A stretch of DNA of 64,000 bases, taken from positions 124,001 through 188,000 of the forward strand of contig NZ_SWDV01000011.1 in NCBI RefSeq assembly GCF_005877905.1, written 5' to 3'. The stretch comes from Pseudomonas nicosulfuronedens (GTDB lineage: Bacteria > Pseudomonadota > Gammaproteobacteria > Pseudomonadales > Pseudomonadaceae). Positions 45,832 through 54,619 of the stretch are shown here, piece after piece. Position 1 is the stretch's first letter, and each line of letters begins with the position of its first letter. Below the pieces are notes generated by a model that was not told the origin of the DNA, did not search any database, and saw only the letters and a list, made by a program, of their open reading frames with translations. The position numbers and the translations under genes are program-made.

Positions 45832-46862
45832 GCCACCGCCTCCGTCAGCGAGAAAGCTTCATGCATGGGGCGAGCAACACGCAGGATGCGTTTACCGGCG
45901 GTGTAGTCGTTGATCACGTCGCAGGGCGTGTAGTTGCGTTCCAGTTCGTAGATCTCCTCGTCGTCCAGGCGGGTCTCCAGCGCAGCCAGGGCACTGTCGA
46001 ATTGCGCGGTGGTGTCGGCGCCGACCAGCATGCAATCCACGCCCGAATGCTGCAGGACCCAGGCCTGGGCGATCTGCGCGTTGGACACCCCGCGGCGCTG
46101 GGCCACCCGCTGCACGGAGCGGGCGATCTCGAAGGAGGCCTCGTCGGCATACATCTGCTGGGTGAAGAAGTCGGTCTGGTTGCGCGTGGAGTTCGCGTCG
46201 CCGGTCAGCAGGCCCCGCGCCAGCGGGCTGAACACCGAGACGCCGAGGCCCTGATCGCGGCAGAACGGGATCATCTCGCGCTCTTCCTCGCGGTAGGCGC
46301 AGTTGAGCTGCAGCTGCATGTTGATCGGCTTGACCCAGCCGTTGCGCTCGCAGGCCATGAGGATCTTCGCCAGCTGGCCGGTGAGCATGGTGGAGACGCC
46401 GATGTAGCGGGCCTTGCCGGCGCGAACGATATCGTTCAGCGCGCCCATCACTTCTTCCACCGGGGTGTTCACGTCGTAGAAGTGCAGCATGTAGATATCG
46501 ACGTAATCCATGCCCATGCGCTTCAGGGAGGCGTCGATGCCATCCATGATGTGCTTGCGCGAGTGGCCACTGGCGTTGATGCCGGGACGAGTTCCGTAGC
46601 CGACCTTGGTGGTGATCACCACGTCCTCGCGGCGCACCAGGCGCTTGAGGATGCGGCAGACCACTTCCTCGCCGACGCCGGCCGAGTAGAAGTCGGCGAG
46701 GTCGATGAAGTTCACCCCGGCATCCAGCGCGTGCTTCACGATTGGCTCGCTTTTCTGCTCGTCGAAGATCCACGGCTTCCAGTCGGGGGTGCCCATGTTC
46801 ATGGTACCCAGGCACAGCTTGGAAACCTGCAGGCCGGAGTGGCCGAGACGGATGTATTCCAT
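45828..46862 (-). CDS. Aldo/keto reductase
   Basis: A 344-residue NADPH-dependent oxidoreductase. It has the (α/β)8 signatures MEYIRLGHSGLQVSKLCLGTMNMGTPDW, the catalytic Asp/Tyr in FIDLADFYSAGVGEE, the Lys region VVITTKVGYGTR, and the cofactor block near AQAWVLQHSGVDCMLVGADTTAQF, all in pieces. I start at MEYIRLG; the longer frame has poor residues. It overlaps the ALDH start by 4 bp and lies 10 bp after the Fae-like gene, so all three are probably co-transcribed. Confidence 0.9.
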   Translation of the reverse strand: MEYIRLGHSGLQVSKLCLGTMNMGTPDWKPWIFDEQKSEPIVKHALDAGVNFIDLADFYSAGVGEEVVCRILKRLVRREDVVITTKVGYGTRPGINASGHSRKHIMDGIDASLKRMGMDYVDIYMLHFYDVNTPVEEVMGALNDIVRAGKARYIGVSTMLTGQLAKILMACERNGWVKPINMQLQLNCAYREEEREMIPFCRDQGLGVSVFSPLARGLLTGDANSTRNQTDFFTQQMYADEASFEIARSVQRVAQRRGVSNAQIAQAWVLQHSGVDCMLVGADTTAQFDSALAALETRLDDEEIYELERNYTPCDVINDYTAGKRILRVARPMHEAFSLTEAVA

Positions 46863-46872
46863 GATGCGGACC

Positions 46873-47385
46873 TCAGGCCTTGGGGGTGTAGAAGGGATTG
46901 GCAATGGCATTGACCACGTCGGCCAACTGCGCGCGCTCGGGCCTGCAGCTCAGCGCCGCGCGGATCGCGGTGCGACAGGCGTTGTAGTTGTTCAGGTAGA
47001 CGGCATCGAGGTCGTCGCAGCTCGGGTTGACCCAGTTGGCGGTGACGATGGCCCACTCGTCCTCGGCTTCCGGCGGCAGGGTGCCGTCCAGCAGGGCCTC
47101 GGTGACAGCCTTGGCGATGCCGGCCTGGGACGCGCCCCAGGTGGCGTTGGCGTGCAGGTCACCGTTGATCTCGGCCTTGTTCACGTAAAGGGTCATGGGT
47201 TTGACCGGGATATTCGGCTGGGCGATCACCATGAACGGGCAGTGCCCCTGGCTGGGCGAAGCGAGGCTGCCGGCGAAGGCCTGGCCGGCCGGGCCGTTGC
47301 GCGGGCCGAGCAGGATGTTGATGTGCGCGGCGTTGACGCCGGGGCCTTCGAAACCTTCACCGATGTACAGGTCGAGCTTTTTCAT
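46873..47385 (-). CDS. Formaldehyde-activating enzyme (Fae) homologue
   Basis: The 170-residue product has the length and blocks of Fae, which condenses formaldehyde with tetrahydromethanopterin: VNAAHINILLGPRNGPAGQAF (with the conserved His21), MVIAQPNIPVKPMTLYVNKAEING and GASQAGIAKAVTEALLDG. Pseudomonas is not expected to make H4MPT and no such genes lie here, so it may bind another cofactor or sense aldehydes. I start at the ATG with GAGG 6 nt upstream, much shorter than the longest frame. It leads an operon with the AKR, ALDH and MFS genes. Confidence 0.85.
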   Translation of the reverse strand: MKKLDLYIGEGFEGPGVNAAHINILLGPRNGPAGQAFAGSLASPSQGHCPFMVIAQPNIPVKPMTLYVNKAEINGDLHANATWGASQAGIAKAVTEALLDGTLPPEAEDEWAIVTANWVNPSCDDLDAVYLNNYNACRTAIRAALSCRPERAQLADVVNAIANPFYTPKA

Positions 47386-47771
47386 GGGGTACCTCATGGA
47401 ACCGTGGGGGTGTAAGAAAGCCTGGGCCTGCATGCGCGGCCCATGGCAAAACCGGCGGAGAGTGCCGGGAGAAAGTCGCTGGGGAATCAGGAATCGACGG
47501 GCAAGTCGGAGGGATGCACGAAGGCACCGGACAGGCCGGAATACGGAGGACGGATCGAGGACGGGGAAAGCAGGAAAGTGATCATGTCGCATCGCTCTTT
47601 GTTGTTGTCGATGAGCTGGTGCGATGATTTTTAGCACCAGGCCAAATCGGCCCGGTAACCATAAAAACTCAAGGAGCTATGAGTTCATCTCATACCCCAG
47701 TTAATGGACACCCAGACAGGAAAAAGCCGACGAGGGAGCACATTCCGCCGTCGGCTGGCTACCTTTGCCCG
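47386..47771. other. Intergenic region upstream of the Fae-like gene
   Basis: It presumably carries the promoter of the Fae cluster (reading left) and the 3' end of the lysine-decarboxylase unit. An imperfect AACTCA/TGAGTT dyad at 47666-47685 (8-bp spacer) and an AT-rich patch at 47655-47670 could be regulatory. No credible gene is present. Confidence 0.45.
47721..47757 (-). terminator. Intrinsic terminator of the decarboxylase gene
   Basis: AGCCGACG and CGTCGGCT form a stem, with AAAAA on the left. Read on the minus strand, the hairpin is followed by a T-run, just past the decarboxylase stop codon. Confidence 0.8.
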
Positions 47772-50057
47772 TCAGTCCTTGAGGCAAGCGATACGGTACA
47801 GACCGTCCTCGACCTCGACGCCATGGGTATCGTGGGCGAAGCCCGGGAAGCGCCGGTCGAAGGCTTCCAGCGCCTTCAGGTAACCCAGTACCGGGCCGCT
47901 GCCTGGGCCGGCATTCTCTCCCGGCATCAACAGCGGAATACCCGGCGGATAGGGCACCACACCCGTTGCGACGGTGCGACCGCTCATTTCCTCCAGGGTC
48001 AGCCGTTCGATGTTGTTCCTCACCAGTTGCTCGTAGGCGGCGGTTGGCGTCAGCCGTGGCTCGGGTAGCAATGAGAAAGCCTGGCCCATCAGCGTGGTGG
48101 TCTGCAGCTCCGCCATGGATTCGAACATCCGGTCACAGAGGTCCTTGAGCCCCATGTCGCCGTAGCGTCCCGGCCAACTCGCGACCAGCTGCGGCAGCGC
48201 GCGCGACAACGGAAGATTCGCGTCGTAGTCACGCTTGAATCCCAGCAGCGCATTCACCAGCGTGCCCCACTTGCCCTTGGTGACGCCGATGGAGAAGAGG
48301 AACAGCAGGGTGAAATCGGTGGTCTTCTCGACCACGATACCTTGCTGCGCCAGGTAAGCCGTGAGGACTGCGGCAGGTATGCCTACGGGCATCAGCCCAC
48401 CGCCCGGTGCAACACCGGGCGCCACCACCGAGACCTTGATCGGATCAAGCATGCAGTAGCCGTCCTCGATCTCGCCGAAACCATGCCATTGCGCTCCCGG
48501 CGCCAGGGTCCAGCACTGCGGATCGCGGACCAGCAGCTCCTCGTCCGCCTCGAAGAACGGCACCTTGCGGCCCGTTTTCGGATCGCGTACCTCATCGGGC
48601 TGCCAGGCGTCGAAGAACCAGTCGCCCTGCTCGGCAAAGTCATTGCTCAGGCGCGCCAGCAAGCGGCGAAACGCTACCGCCTCGCGGATAGCATCAGTGG
48701 TCAGCGCCACCCCACCCTGCCCGTCCATCATCGCCGCCGACACATCGTTGGAGGCGATGATCGCGTACTGCGGCGAGGTGGAAGCATGCATCATGAACGA
48801 CTCGTTGAACCGCGCGTGCTCCACCGGATTGCGCCCGTCGCGCACATGAATGAACGAGGCCTGGGACAAGGCCGCCAGCAGCTTGTGGGTGGACTGGGTG
48901 GCGAACACCGTGGGACGGTCTGCCGTGTGCTCGGCGGGATCACCGTGCATGGCATGCCGCTTGTGGTAGATCGGGTTGAAGCGCGCATAGCCGTACCAGG
49001 CTTCGTCGAAGTGCAGGCGGTCGACACTCTGCCCGAGCAGTTCCTCTACCCGCGCCACGTTGTAGCAGAGACCGTCGTAGGTGGAGTTGGTGATGATCGC
49101 GTGGCGCGGCGTGGGATCGATGCCCGGATGTGCCAATGCGTTATCGGCAACCTGGCGCTTTACCGCCACCGCGGTCAGGCGTTCCGGCAGGATCGGGCCG
49201 ATCAGGCCGAGGTGATTGCGCGACGGCACCAGGTAAGTCGGGATCGCCCCCGACATGGTCATCGCATGCTCCGCCGACTTGTGGCAATTGCGATCGCACA
49301 GGGCGATCTGGTCGCGGGTGACGCTGGCCATGAGGATGACCCGATTGGAGGTCGAGGAACCATTGGTAACGTGGTAGCTGCGGTGGGCGCCGAACACCCG
49401 TGCGGCATAGCGCTCGCTCTCACCGATGGGACCGCTGTGGTCGAGCAGCGAGCCCAGGTCGCCGACAGAGATCGACAGGTCCGAGCGCAGCAGCTCCTCG
49501 CCGAAGAAGTCGAAGAAGGCGCGCCCAGCCGGTGCCTTGAGGAACCCCGTGCCGCCGGTATGGCCCGGCGTGTGCCAGGAGTATTCGTAGACACGGGAGA
49601 ACTTCATCAGCGCCTTGAACATCGGTGGCAGCACCGCCTCGCGATAGCGTTCGACGGCGGCGGTAATGCGACCGCCAATGAAGTCAGTGGTGTCTTCCAG
49701 CAGCCAGATGAAGTCGTCCGACTGGCGCAGCGCCTTGAGGTCGATGGAAGCGGCGTCACCGCGCGACGCCATGAGGAAGACCGGCAACTGGGCATGCCGC
49801 TGGCGCAGCGTATCCAGCACCGGCAGCGCACCACCAGGCAGCTCCCAGTTCAGCAGCACACATTGCAGCGCGGGATTCGAATCGATGACGGCACGAGCAT
49901 CGTCGGCACTCGCGGCAATCAGAACAACCACTCCGCGCCGCTCGAGGTCCTGGACCAGCGCGCGCACGGCTCGCCCTGCTGAAGTGGCCTGTTCCAGCGA
50001 CTCATGGGCCATCAGGACCACGATATCCAGCGTGTTCTTGGTAACGGACTCAGACAT
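47772..50057 (-). CDS. ldcA: Inducible lysine/ornithine/arginine decarboxylase (LdcA type)
   Basis: PLP-dependent fold-type-I decarboxylase that turns a basic amino acid into its diamine, here most likely lysine to cadaverine. The 761-residue protein has an N-terminal receiver-like wing domain (about 1-130), the PLP-phosphate site, Asp351 in RLHFDEAWYGYARF, and the Schiff-base Lys392 in ATQSTHKLLAAL, then the C-terminal domain. AGGAG precedes the ATG. The antiporter gene upstream on the strand would exchange lysine for cadaverine. I recall the pair as ldcA (PA1818) and PA1819 in PAO1, controlled by ArgR there. Confidence 0.85.
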   Translation of the reverse strand: MSESVTKNTLDIVVLMAHESLEQATSAGRAVRALVQDLERRGVVVLIAASADDARAVIDSNPALQCVLLNWELPGGALPVLDTLRQRHAQLPVFLMASRGDAASIDLKALRQSDDFIWLLEDTTDFIGGRITAAVERYREAVLPPMFKALMKFSRVYEYSWHTPGHTGGTGFLKAPAGRAFFDFFGEELLRSDLSISVGDLGSLLDHSGPIGESERYAARVFGAHRSYHVTNGSSTSNRVILMASVTRDQIALCDRNCHKSAEHAMTMSGAIPTYLVPSRNHLGLIGPILPERLTAVAVKRQVADNALAHPGIDPTPRHAIITNSTYDGLCYNVARVEELLGQSVDRLHFDEAWYGYARFNPIYHKRHAMHGDPAEHTADRPTVFATQSTHKLLAALSQASFIHVRDGRNPVEHARFNESFMMHASTSPQYAIIASNDVSAAMMDGQGGVALTTDAIREAVAFRRLLARLSNDFAEQGDWFFDAWQPDEVRDPKTGRKVPFFEADEELLVRDPQCWTLAPGAQWHGFGEIEDGYCMLDPIKVSVVAPGVAPGGGLMPVGIPAAVLTAYLAQQGIVVEKTTDFTLLFLFSIGVTKGKWGTLVNALLGFKRDYDANLPLSRALPQLVASWPGRYGDMGLKDLCDRMFESMAELQTTTLMGQAFSLLPEPRLTPTAAYEQLVRNNIERLTLEEMSGRTVATGVVPYPPGIPLLMPGENAGPGSGPVLGYLKALEAFDRRFPGFAHDTHGVEVEDGLYRIACLKD

Positions 50058-50073
50058 GGGAACTCCTAGAATC

Positions 50074-50151
50074 GGCTGGCGGCTCCCGCGCCGCCAGCCA
50101 GGCAGGCGCCTGCCCCGCCTTCAGCGCCATCGGAGAAGGCGCGTGCAGGCG
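50074..50151 (-). repeat. Structured intercistronic spacer between antiporter and decarboxylase
   Basis: It holds a perfect 10-bp hairpin GGCTGGCGGC/GCCGCCAGCC (50074-50099), a 14-bp palindrome GGCAGGCGCCTGCC (50101-50114), and a longer pairing CGCCTGC (50107-50113) with GCAGGCG (50145-50151). The 100-bp gap is therefore almost entirely foldable, which suggests RNA processing, stability control or attenuation between the two genes. Confidence 0.5.
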
Positions 50152-50157
50152 AAGGGA

Positions 50158-51669
50158 TCAATGGGAGGGGAGTACAGTGGCGGCCGGTGCGGCAGCGACG
50201 GCAGGAACGCCAGCCACCGGTTGCGGCACCCGCGGGCGCAGGTTGAGGTTGTCGTGGCGGCCGACCGAGACCCAGAACATCGCCACCAGCGCGATGATGG
50301 TCAATGCCAGGGTGCCGAAGCGGATCCAGCCCGGCGAGACGCCACCCGGATGGATGCCGGTCTCCTCGACGGCGCGCATGCTGTTGATCGACAGCTCGTA
50401 GAAGATGATCGTGGAGACCACGAAGATCAGCGACCAGCGCGTCTGCTCGCCATCGGAGCCGACCATCGCCCACAGGCTGTAGATGGCCGCGATGATGCCG
50501 ACGAAGGTGTAGAAGCCGTACTGCCTGGCGGGCATCTTCTTGTAGCCCATCACCTTGATGGCGATGGCCGAGTAGATGTACGGCAGCAAGGTCATGATCA
50601 CCGCGATGGAAGCGATCTTGCCGAACTGTTCACTGGCGGTGGGCGACATGGTCGCCAGCACCTGGATGCTCATGATCGCCGCAACGATGGCCAAACCCGC
50701 CGACGGCACCCCCTTGGCGTTGACCTTGGCGAAGACCTTGCCGAACAGGCCGTCATCCGCCGCTGCCTTGGCCGTCTGTCCGACCAGCAGCGTCCAGCCG
50801 GCCAGCGACCCGAGGCAGCCGATCGCCGCGCAGAGCGCCACGACGTTGGCGGCGGTATCCCCCAGCGCCAAGCGCGCGGCATCGGCGAATGGCGCGCTGG
50901 AAGCGAGCAGATCCTTGTTCGGGATCATGCCCATGATCGCCGTGGAGCTGAGCACGTAGCAGACAGCCGCGATCAGCACGCCGCCAACCGTCGCGATAGG
51001 CACGTTGCGCGCCGGATCCCGCACTACGCCCGCAGACACCGAGGCGCTTTCAACGCCGATAAACGCCCATAACGTGTAGTTGAGCGTCGAACCCACCGCC
51101 TCGAAGCCGCTCTTGCCGGAGACGTTCCAGCCCGCTTCGTAGATGTCACCGCTGAACCAGAACCATCCCAGCAAGGCCATGCCGATGATGGGGAACAGGG
51201 CAAAGACCGTGGTGAAAGACTGGAGCTTGCCCACCACCGAAGGGCCGAGGATGTTGGCGTAGGTGAAGAACCAGATCACCGCGATCTGGGCCATCGCCGA
51301 CACCAGCGGGTCCTTCAGGCTGGGGAAGAAGTGAGACAGGTAGCCCAGCCCGGCGACAGCCAGGCCGACGTTGCCCACCACGTTGGCCAACCAGTAGATC
51401 AGGTTGGTCTGGTAGCCCATGTAGTTGCCGAAGGACTTCTTGGTGTAGGCGTACGGCCCTCCGGCGGCGGGGTCGATGGCCGATAGCTTGGCGAACACGA
51501 GCGCCAGCGACACGGCGCCGACAATGGTGATGAACCAGCCATAGAGGACGATACCTCCGGTGGTAGCAAGGTTGGCCGGGAGCATGAACACGCCCGAGCC
51601 CATCATGTTTCCCGCCACCATCAGGGTGGCTGCCACCACCCCGATCTTGTTGCTGTCGGCTTGTTCCAT
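50158..51669 (-). CDS. Amino acid/polyamine antiporter (PotE/CadB-like)
   Basis: A 503-residue APC-superfamily inner-membrane exchanger with 12 hydrophobic segments. It has the family start IGVVAATLMVAGNMMGSGVFMLPANLA and the TM6 block WAFIGVESASVSAGVVRDPARNVPIAT, with the glutamate used by CadB/PotE. It probably swaps lysine for cadaverine (or ornithine for putrescine) with the decarboxylase downstream, exporting acid equivalents. GGGAG precedes the ATG; the longer frame upstream is not supported. The C-terminus has an Ala/Pro-rich tail. Confidence 0.9.
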   Translation of the reverse strand: MEQADSNKIGVVAATLMVAGNMMGSGVFMLPANLATTGGIVLYGWFITIVGAVSLALVFAKLSAIDPAAGGPYAYTKKSFGNYMGYQTNLIYWLANVVGNVGLAVAGLGYLSHFFPSLKDPLVSAMAQIAVIWFFTYANILGPSVVGKLQSFTTVFALFPIIGMALLGWFWFSGDIYEAGWNVSGKSGFEAVGSTLNYTLWAFIGVESASVSAGVVRDPARNVPIATVGGVLIAAVCYVLSSTAIMGMIPNKDLLASSAPFADAARLALGDTAANVVALCAAIGCLGSLAGWTLLVGQTAKAAADDGLFGKVFAKVNAKGVPSAGLAIVAAIMSIQVLATMSPTASEQFGKIASIAVIMTLLPYIYSAIAIKVMGYKKMPARQYGFYTFVGIIAAIYSLWAMVGSDGEQTRWSLIFVVSTIIFYELSINSMRAVEETGIHPGGVSPGWIRFGTLALTIIALVAMFWVSVGRHDNLNLRPRVPQPVAGVPAVAAAPAATVLPSH

Positions 51670-51817
51670 CGCGTGACTCCCTGAAAGTGGAGTCACGATT
51701 CTTCTGCCGTCGACAGAACCCCGAAATCGCACGGATTCCCAAAGCGGAGGCCGAATATTCCTTAGCCAGGCAAGAGTAGAATCCGGCTACCGCGGGCGTC
51801 CCGACAACCGCTTGACC

Positions 51818-52396
51818 TCAGAGCCCGATGCGCTCGAAGAAGCCCGGCCCTTCGACTTCCTTGCCGCTGGCGGCGATGCTCACCGGCTCCTGCACCTGCC
51901 GCGTGGCGGGGATTTCCCGCGAGCCCAGCTCCTTGCCCACCAGTTGCAGCGGGCCGGCGCCCTGACCAGCGGTGTGCTCGTACTTGGGCGGCGTATGGGT
52001 CTCGTCGTAGCGCAGGTAGTAGACCTCACCGGCGCGGGCTTCCAGGGTGAAGCCGGCGATCAGGGTAAAGTCCAGGCTGCCACCGGCAAAGAAGGTCCAG
52101 AAGCTGCCCAGCAGCGGGCGACGCATCTGCAGTGGATAACTGCCGGGGGCGAAGCTCAGGGCGAAGTAGCCGTTGCTCGGCAAGCTGCCGATCAGCTCGT
52201 TGTTGATGAACAGTCCGGGCGCTTCCAGCTCTTCGTCAGACCACTGGTTCTGTGGCCGGTAGAGGTACACCGTGGCCTGCTGCGCATCGGCAGGCAGCGC
52301 GCCGAACGGTGGCCCGTCCACCGCGCCGAAGAACGCACCGGGCGAGCTGCAACCAGCGAGCATCAGGAGAAAGGCGCACAGGGCCATTCGGAGCAT
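51818..52396 (-). CDS. DUF2846-type lipoprotein
   Basis: The 192-residue lipoprotein precursor has a lipobox LAGC (Cys16). The mature protein has the DUF2846-like start ATVYLYRPQNQWSDEELEAPGLFINNELIGSLPSNGYFALSFAPGSYPL in pieces, a β-rich fold, and a hydrophobic stretch around SFWTFFAGG. GAGGG precedes the ATG. Function unknown; it is expected in the outer or inner membrane. It lies alone between the antiporter and a GNAT gene. Confidence 0.8.
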   Translation of the reverse strand: MLRMALCAFLLMLAGCSSPGAFFGAVDGPPFGALPADAQQATVYLYRPQNQWSDEELEAPGLFINNELIGSLPSNGYFALSFAPGSYPLQMRRPLLGSFWTFFAGGSLDFTLIAGFTLEARAGEVYYLRYDETHTPPKYEHTAGQGAGPLQLVGKELGSREIPATRQVQEPVSIAASGKEVEGPGFFERIGL

Positions 52397-52544
52397 GGAA
52401 AGTCCCTCTTATGGTTATCCCCGGAGCATAACCAGCGCTTCACGCCTTGCCACCCGTCGAAAGTCCGGGTCGATCACTTCTCGGCCAGGCCGAGTCACCG
52501 GCGCATACCGATCGCTGATCCACTGTTCTGAACAGCGATATCCA

Positions 52545-53138
52545 TCAGGTCAGTTCCTTGAGCCAGAACATCATCGACTTGGCAGTCTCCCGTTGCTCGC
52601 CGATATCGCGCCAGTGGTACTCCGTCTGCAGGGAGGGCTGCGGAGTGAAACCGCGCTGCAGCCAGAAGGCGTCCGGCGAGCGGTAGCCGGCAGGTCGCGC
52701 GGAATGCTCCGGCGGCCGCCGAAGGGCGCAGAAGGCACACCAGTCGAAGCGATCCAGCCCACGCACAAAGCGCTCGCGTTCCTCGAAGAAGCGCCGGTCG
52801 AGATCGGTGTTGCGGTACTCCGGCAGAACCACCGACTCGCCAAAGTAGAAGATTCGCTCCGGGTTCCAGCCTTGCGCCAGGAACGGTTGCTGGAAAGCCT
52901 CCGCCTCGTCCAGCAGCGGCAGTCCGGTCGAAGCCCCTACGACCCGGCCCTCGTCGATCACCAGCACGCACAGGCTCCAGGCTGAGCGCACATGGCTGTC
53001 GAGGTACCCGGCTTCGTAGTCCGGGCTGCCGTCGTAGAGGTACGGATACTCGCGGAACACGGTGATGCGCAGTCGCGCCAGGTCATCGATGAACGGGCGA
53101 AGGGCTTCGCCACTGAGCAGACGGATATCCAGAGGCAT
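52545..53138 (-). CDS. GNAT-family N-acetyltransferase
   Basis: The 197-residue protein shows the GNAT fold: LARLRITVFREYPYLYDGSPDYEAGYLDSHVRSAW at the N-terminus, then CVLVIDEGRVVGASTGLPL and the acetyl-CoA part around ESVVLPEYRNTDLDRRFFEERE. The P-loop Q/RxxGxG is degenerate. The substrate is unknown. The start has no strong ribosome-binding site, so it is less certain. It is monocistronic as far as visible. Confidence 0.78.
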   Translation of the reverse strand: MPLDIRLLSGEALRPFIDDLARLRITVFREYPYLYDGSPDYEAGYLDSHVRSAWSLCVLVIDEGRVVGASTGLPLLDEAEAFQQPFLAQGWNPERIFYFGESVVLPEYRNTDLDRRFFEERERFVRGLDRFDWCAFCALRRPPEHSARPAGYRSPDAFWLQRGFTPQPSLQTEYHWRDIGEQRETAKSMMFWLKELT

Positions 53139-53292
53139 GGTGGCAGTCCGCAGGTGCCGCCACCGGCAAGGTGGCAGCGATGCTGAAACCTAGCATGGGT
53201 CGCGAAGCCAGCCGAAGCTCCAGCGGCGACAGAAGCATATCCCTACGCGCCAGGTTTCAAGGCAGCTCACGGGCGAGGCCGCCGGACACGCC

Positions 53293-54585
53293 TCAGGACT
53301 CCGTCACCGCCCGTCGCCGCGCGGCTGGCGGTGCGGGCGGCGCCGGCAGCAGGTGGCGTACCAGCCATTTGCGTACCGGCACCACGCAGCGCTCCTGCAC
53401 CAGCACGCAGCTGGTGACCATGAACAGCAGGAACAGCGGGTACAGCCAGATCGACAACTGCTGATGGGTCGCCGACTCGACGCAGAACGCCCAGTCGGCC
53501 AGGCAATCGCCCGGGGCGCGGATCAGCTTCTCGGTGCGCGAGAACAGGGTAAACAGTGGTACGTGCAGGGCGAACAGTGACAACGAGGCGGCCCCCAATC
53601 GCGGCGACCAGTGGCGGATCAGACTGCTCCGTGGATCGTGCGGCAACGCACTCATGTATACCAGCATCAGCTGTGCCGGCAGCAGCAGACCGTTGTGCAG
53701 CAGGAAGTACCAGAACTTGGCGCCGTGGGTGTAGAGGTAATCGGCGACCAGGAAGTTGCCCAGCACGAAGGCGCCCATCGCCACCAGCGTCCCTCGTCCC
53801 GGCAGGCGGCCGGCGTCCTTGTACTCGCGGAACAGCCCGTAGGCGAGGATGCCGCTGAGGAACTCCGGCAAGCGCAGCAGCGGGTTGCGGTGCAGCAGGC
53901 CGGTCCAGGGCATGCCGTACTGCTCGCTGGCGACCACCAGGATCGGCGGGATCAGGTAGAACACCCACAGCGCCAGCAACCAGCGCCACTTGTTCTTCGC
54001 CCGCGCCAGGCGTGGCGCGACGAAGGGGAAGCAGAGGTAGAAGAAGAACAGCGTCGACAGCGACCAGAGCGGCGCGTTGAAGGTCAGGTAATAGGGGTTC
54101 CAGGCCTGCAGCATGGTCAGCTGGAGGATGCTGTTGAACAGCAGCTCGCGGTCGCTCATCCAGTGGTGGAACAGCTCCGGTTGCAGACGGCCGATGGCCT
54201 CGTTGGTGTCGTAGATGACAAAGCGCGGCGTCGCCTGGTCCAGGTCCGGGCCGATGCCCTGCCCGCTCACCACCAGCAGCACGGCGATAGTCAGCAGGAT
54301 CGAGAAGATGTGCAGCGGGTAGAGGTTGGACAGGCGCTTGGTGAAGAAGCTGCGCGGGCTCTCGCGCAGGTGCCCGTCGGTGACGTAGACGTGGCAGAGC
54401 AGGAAACCGGAGAGCACGAAGAAGGTACTGGTGGCGAAAAAGCCGAGGGCGGTGAGGTCATCGAGGCCGGCGAATTTCTGCTCCGCCGGGTAACTGTGCA
54501 GCGTGTGGTAGATCACCACATAAAGGCCCATCAGGAAGCGCAGCCATTCCAGCCCGATGAAACGTTCCTTCTGAATCTTCTCCAC
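53293..54585 (-). CDS. OafA/YrhL-like acyltransferase 3
   Basis: A 430-residue polytopic acyltransferase that O-acylates a surface sugar. It begins with LEWLRFLMGLYVVIYHTLHSY, with the catalytic His of the family motif, and has about ten hydrophobic segments. The tail is basic and Pro/Ala-rich. It starts at a GTG with GGAG 6 nt upstream. No polysaccharide cluster lies adjacent, so the acceptor is unknown. The cardiolipin-synthase-like gene is 35 bp upstream on the same strand, so the two may be co-transcribed. Confidence 0.85.
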   Translation of the reverse strand: MEKIQKERFIGLEWLRFLMGLYVVIYHTLHSYPAEQKFAGLDDLTALGFFATSTFFVLSGFLLCHVYVTDGHLRESPRSFFTKRLSNLYPLHIFSILLTIAVLLVVSGQGIGPDLDQATPRFVIYDTNEAIGRLQPELFHHWMSDRELLFNSILQLTMLQAWNPYYLTFNAPLWSLSTLFFFYLCFPFVAPRLARAKNKWRWLLALWVFYLIPPILVVASEQYGMPWTGLLHRNPLLRLPEFLSGILAYGLFREYKDAGRLPGRGTLVAMGAFVLGNFLVADYLYTHGAKFWYFLLHNGLLLPAQLMLVYMSALPHDPRSSLIRHWSPRLGAASLSLFALHVPLFTLFSRTEKLIRAPGDCLADWAFCVESATHQQLSIWLYPLFLLFMVTSCVLVQERCVVPVRKWLVRHLLPAPPAPPAARRRAVTES

Positions 54586-54619
54586 ACCGCTCTCCTACTC
54601 GACAGACAACCCTGCGACA

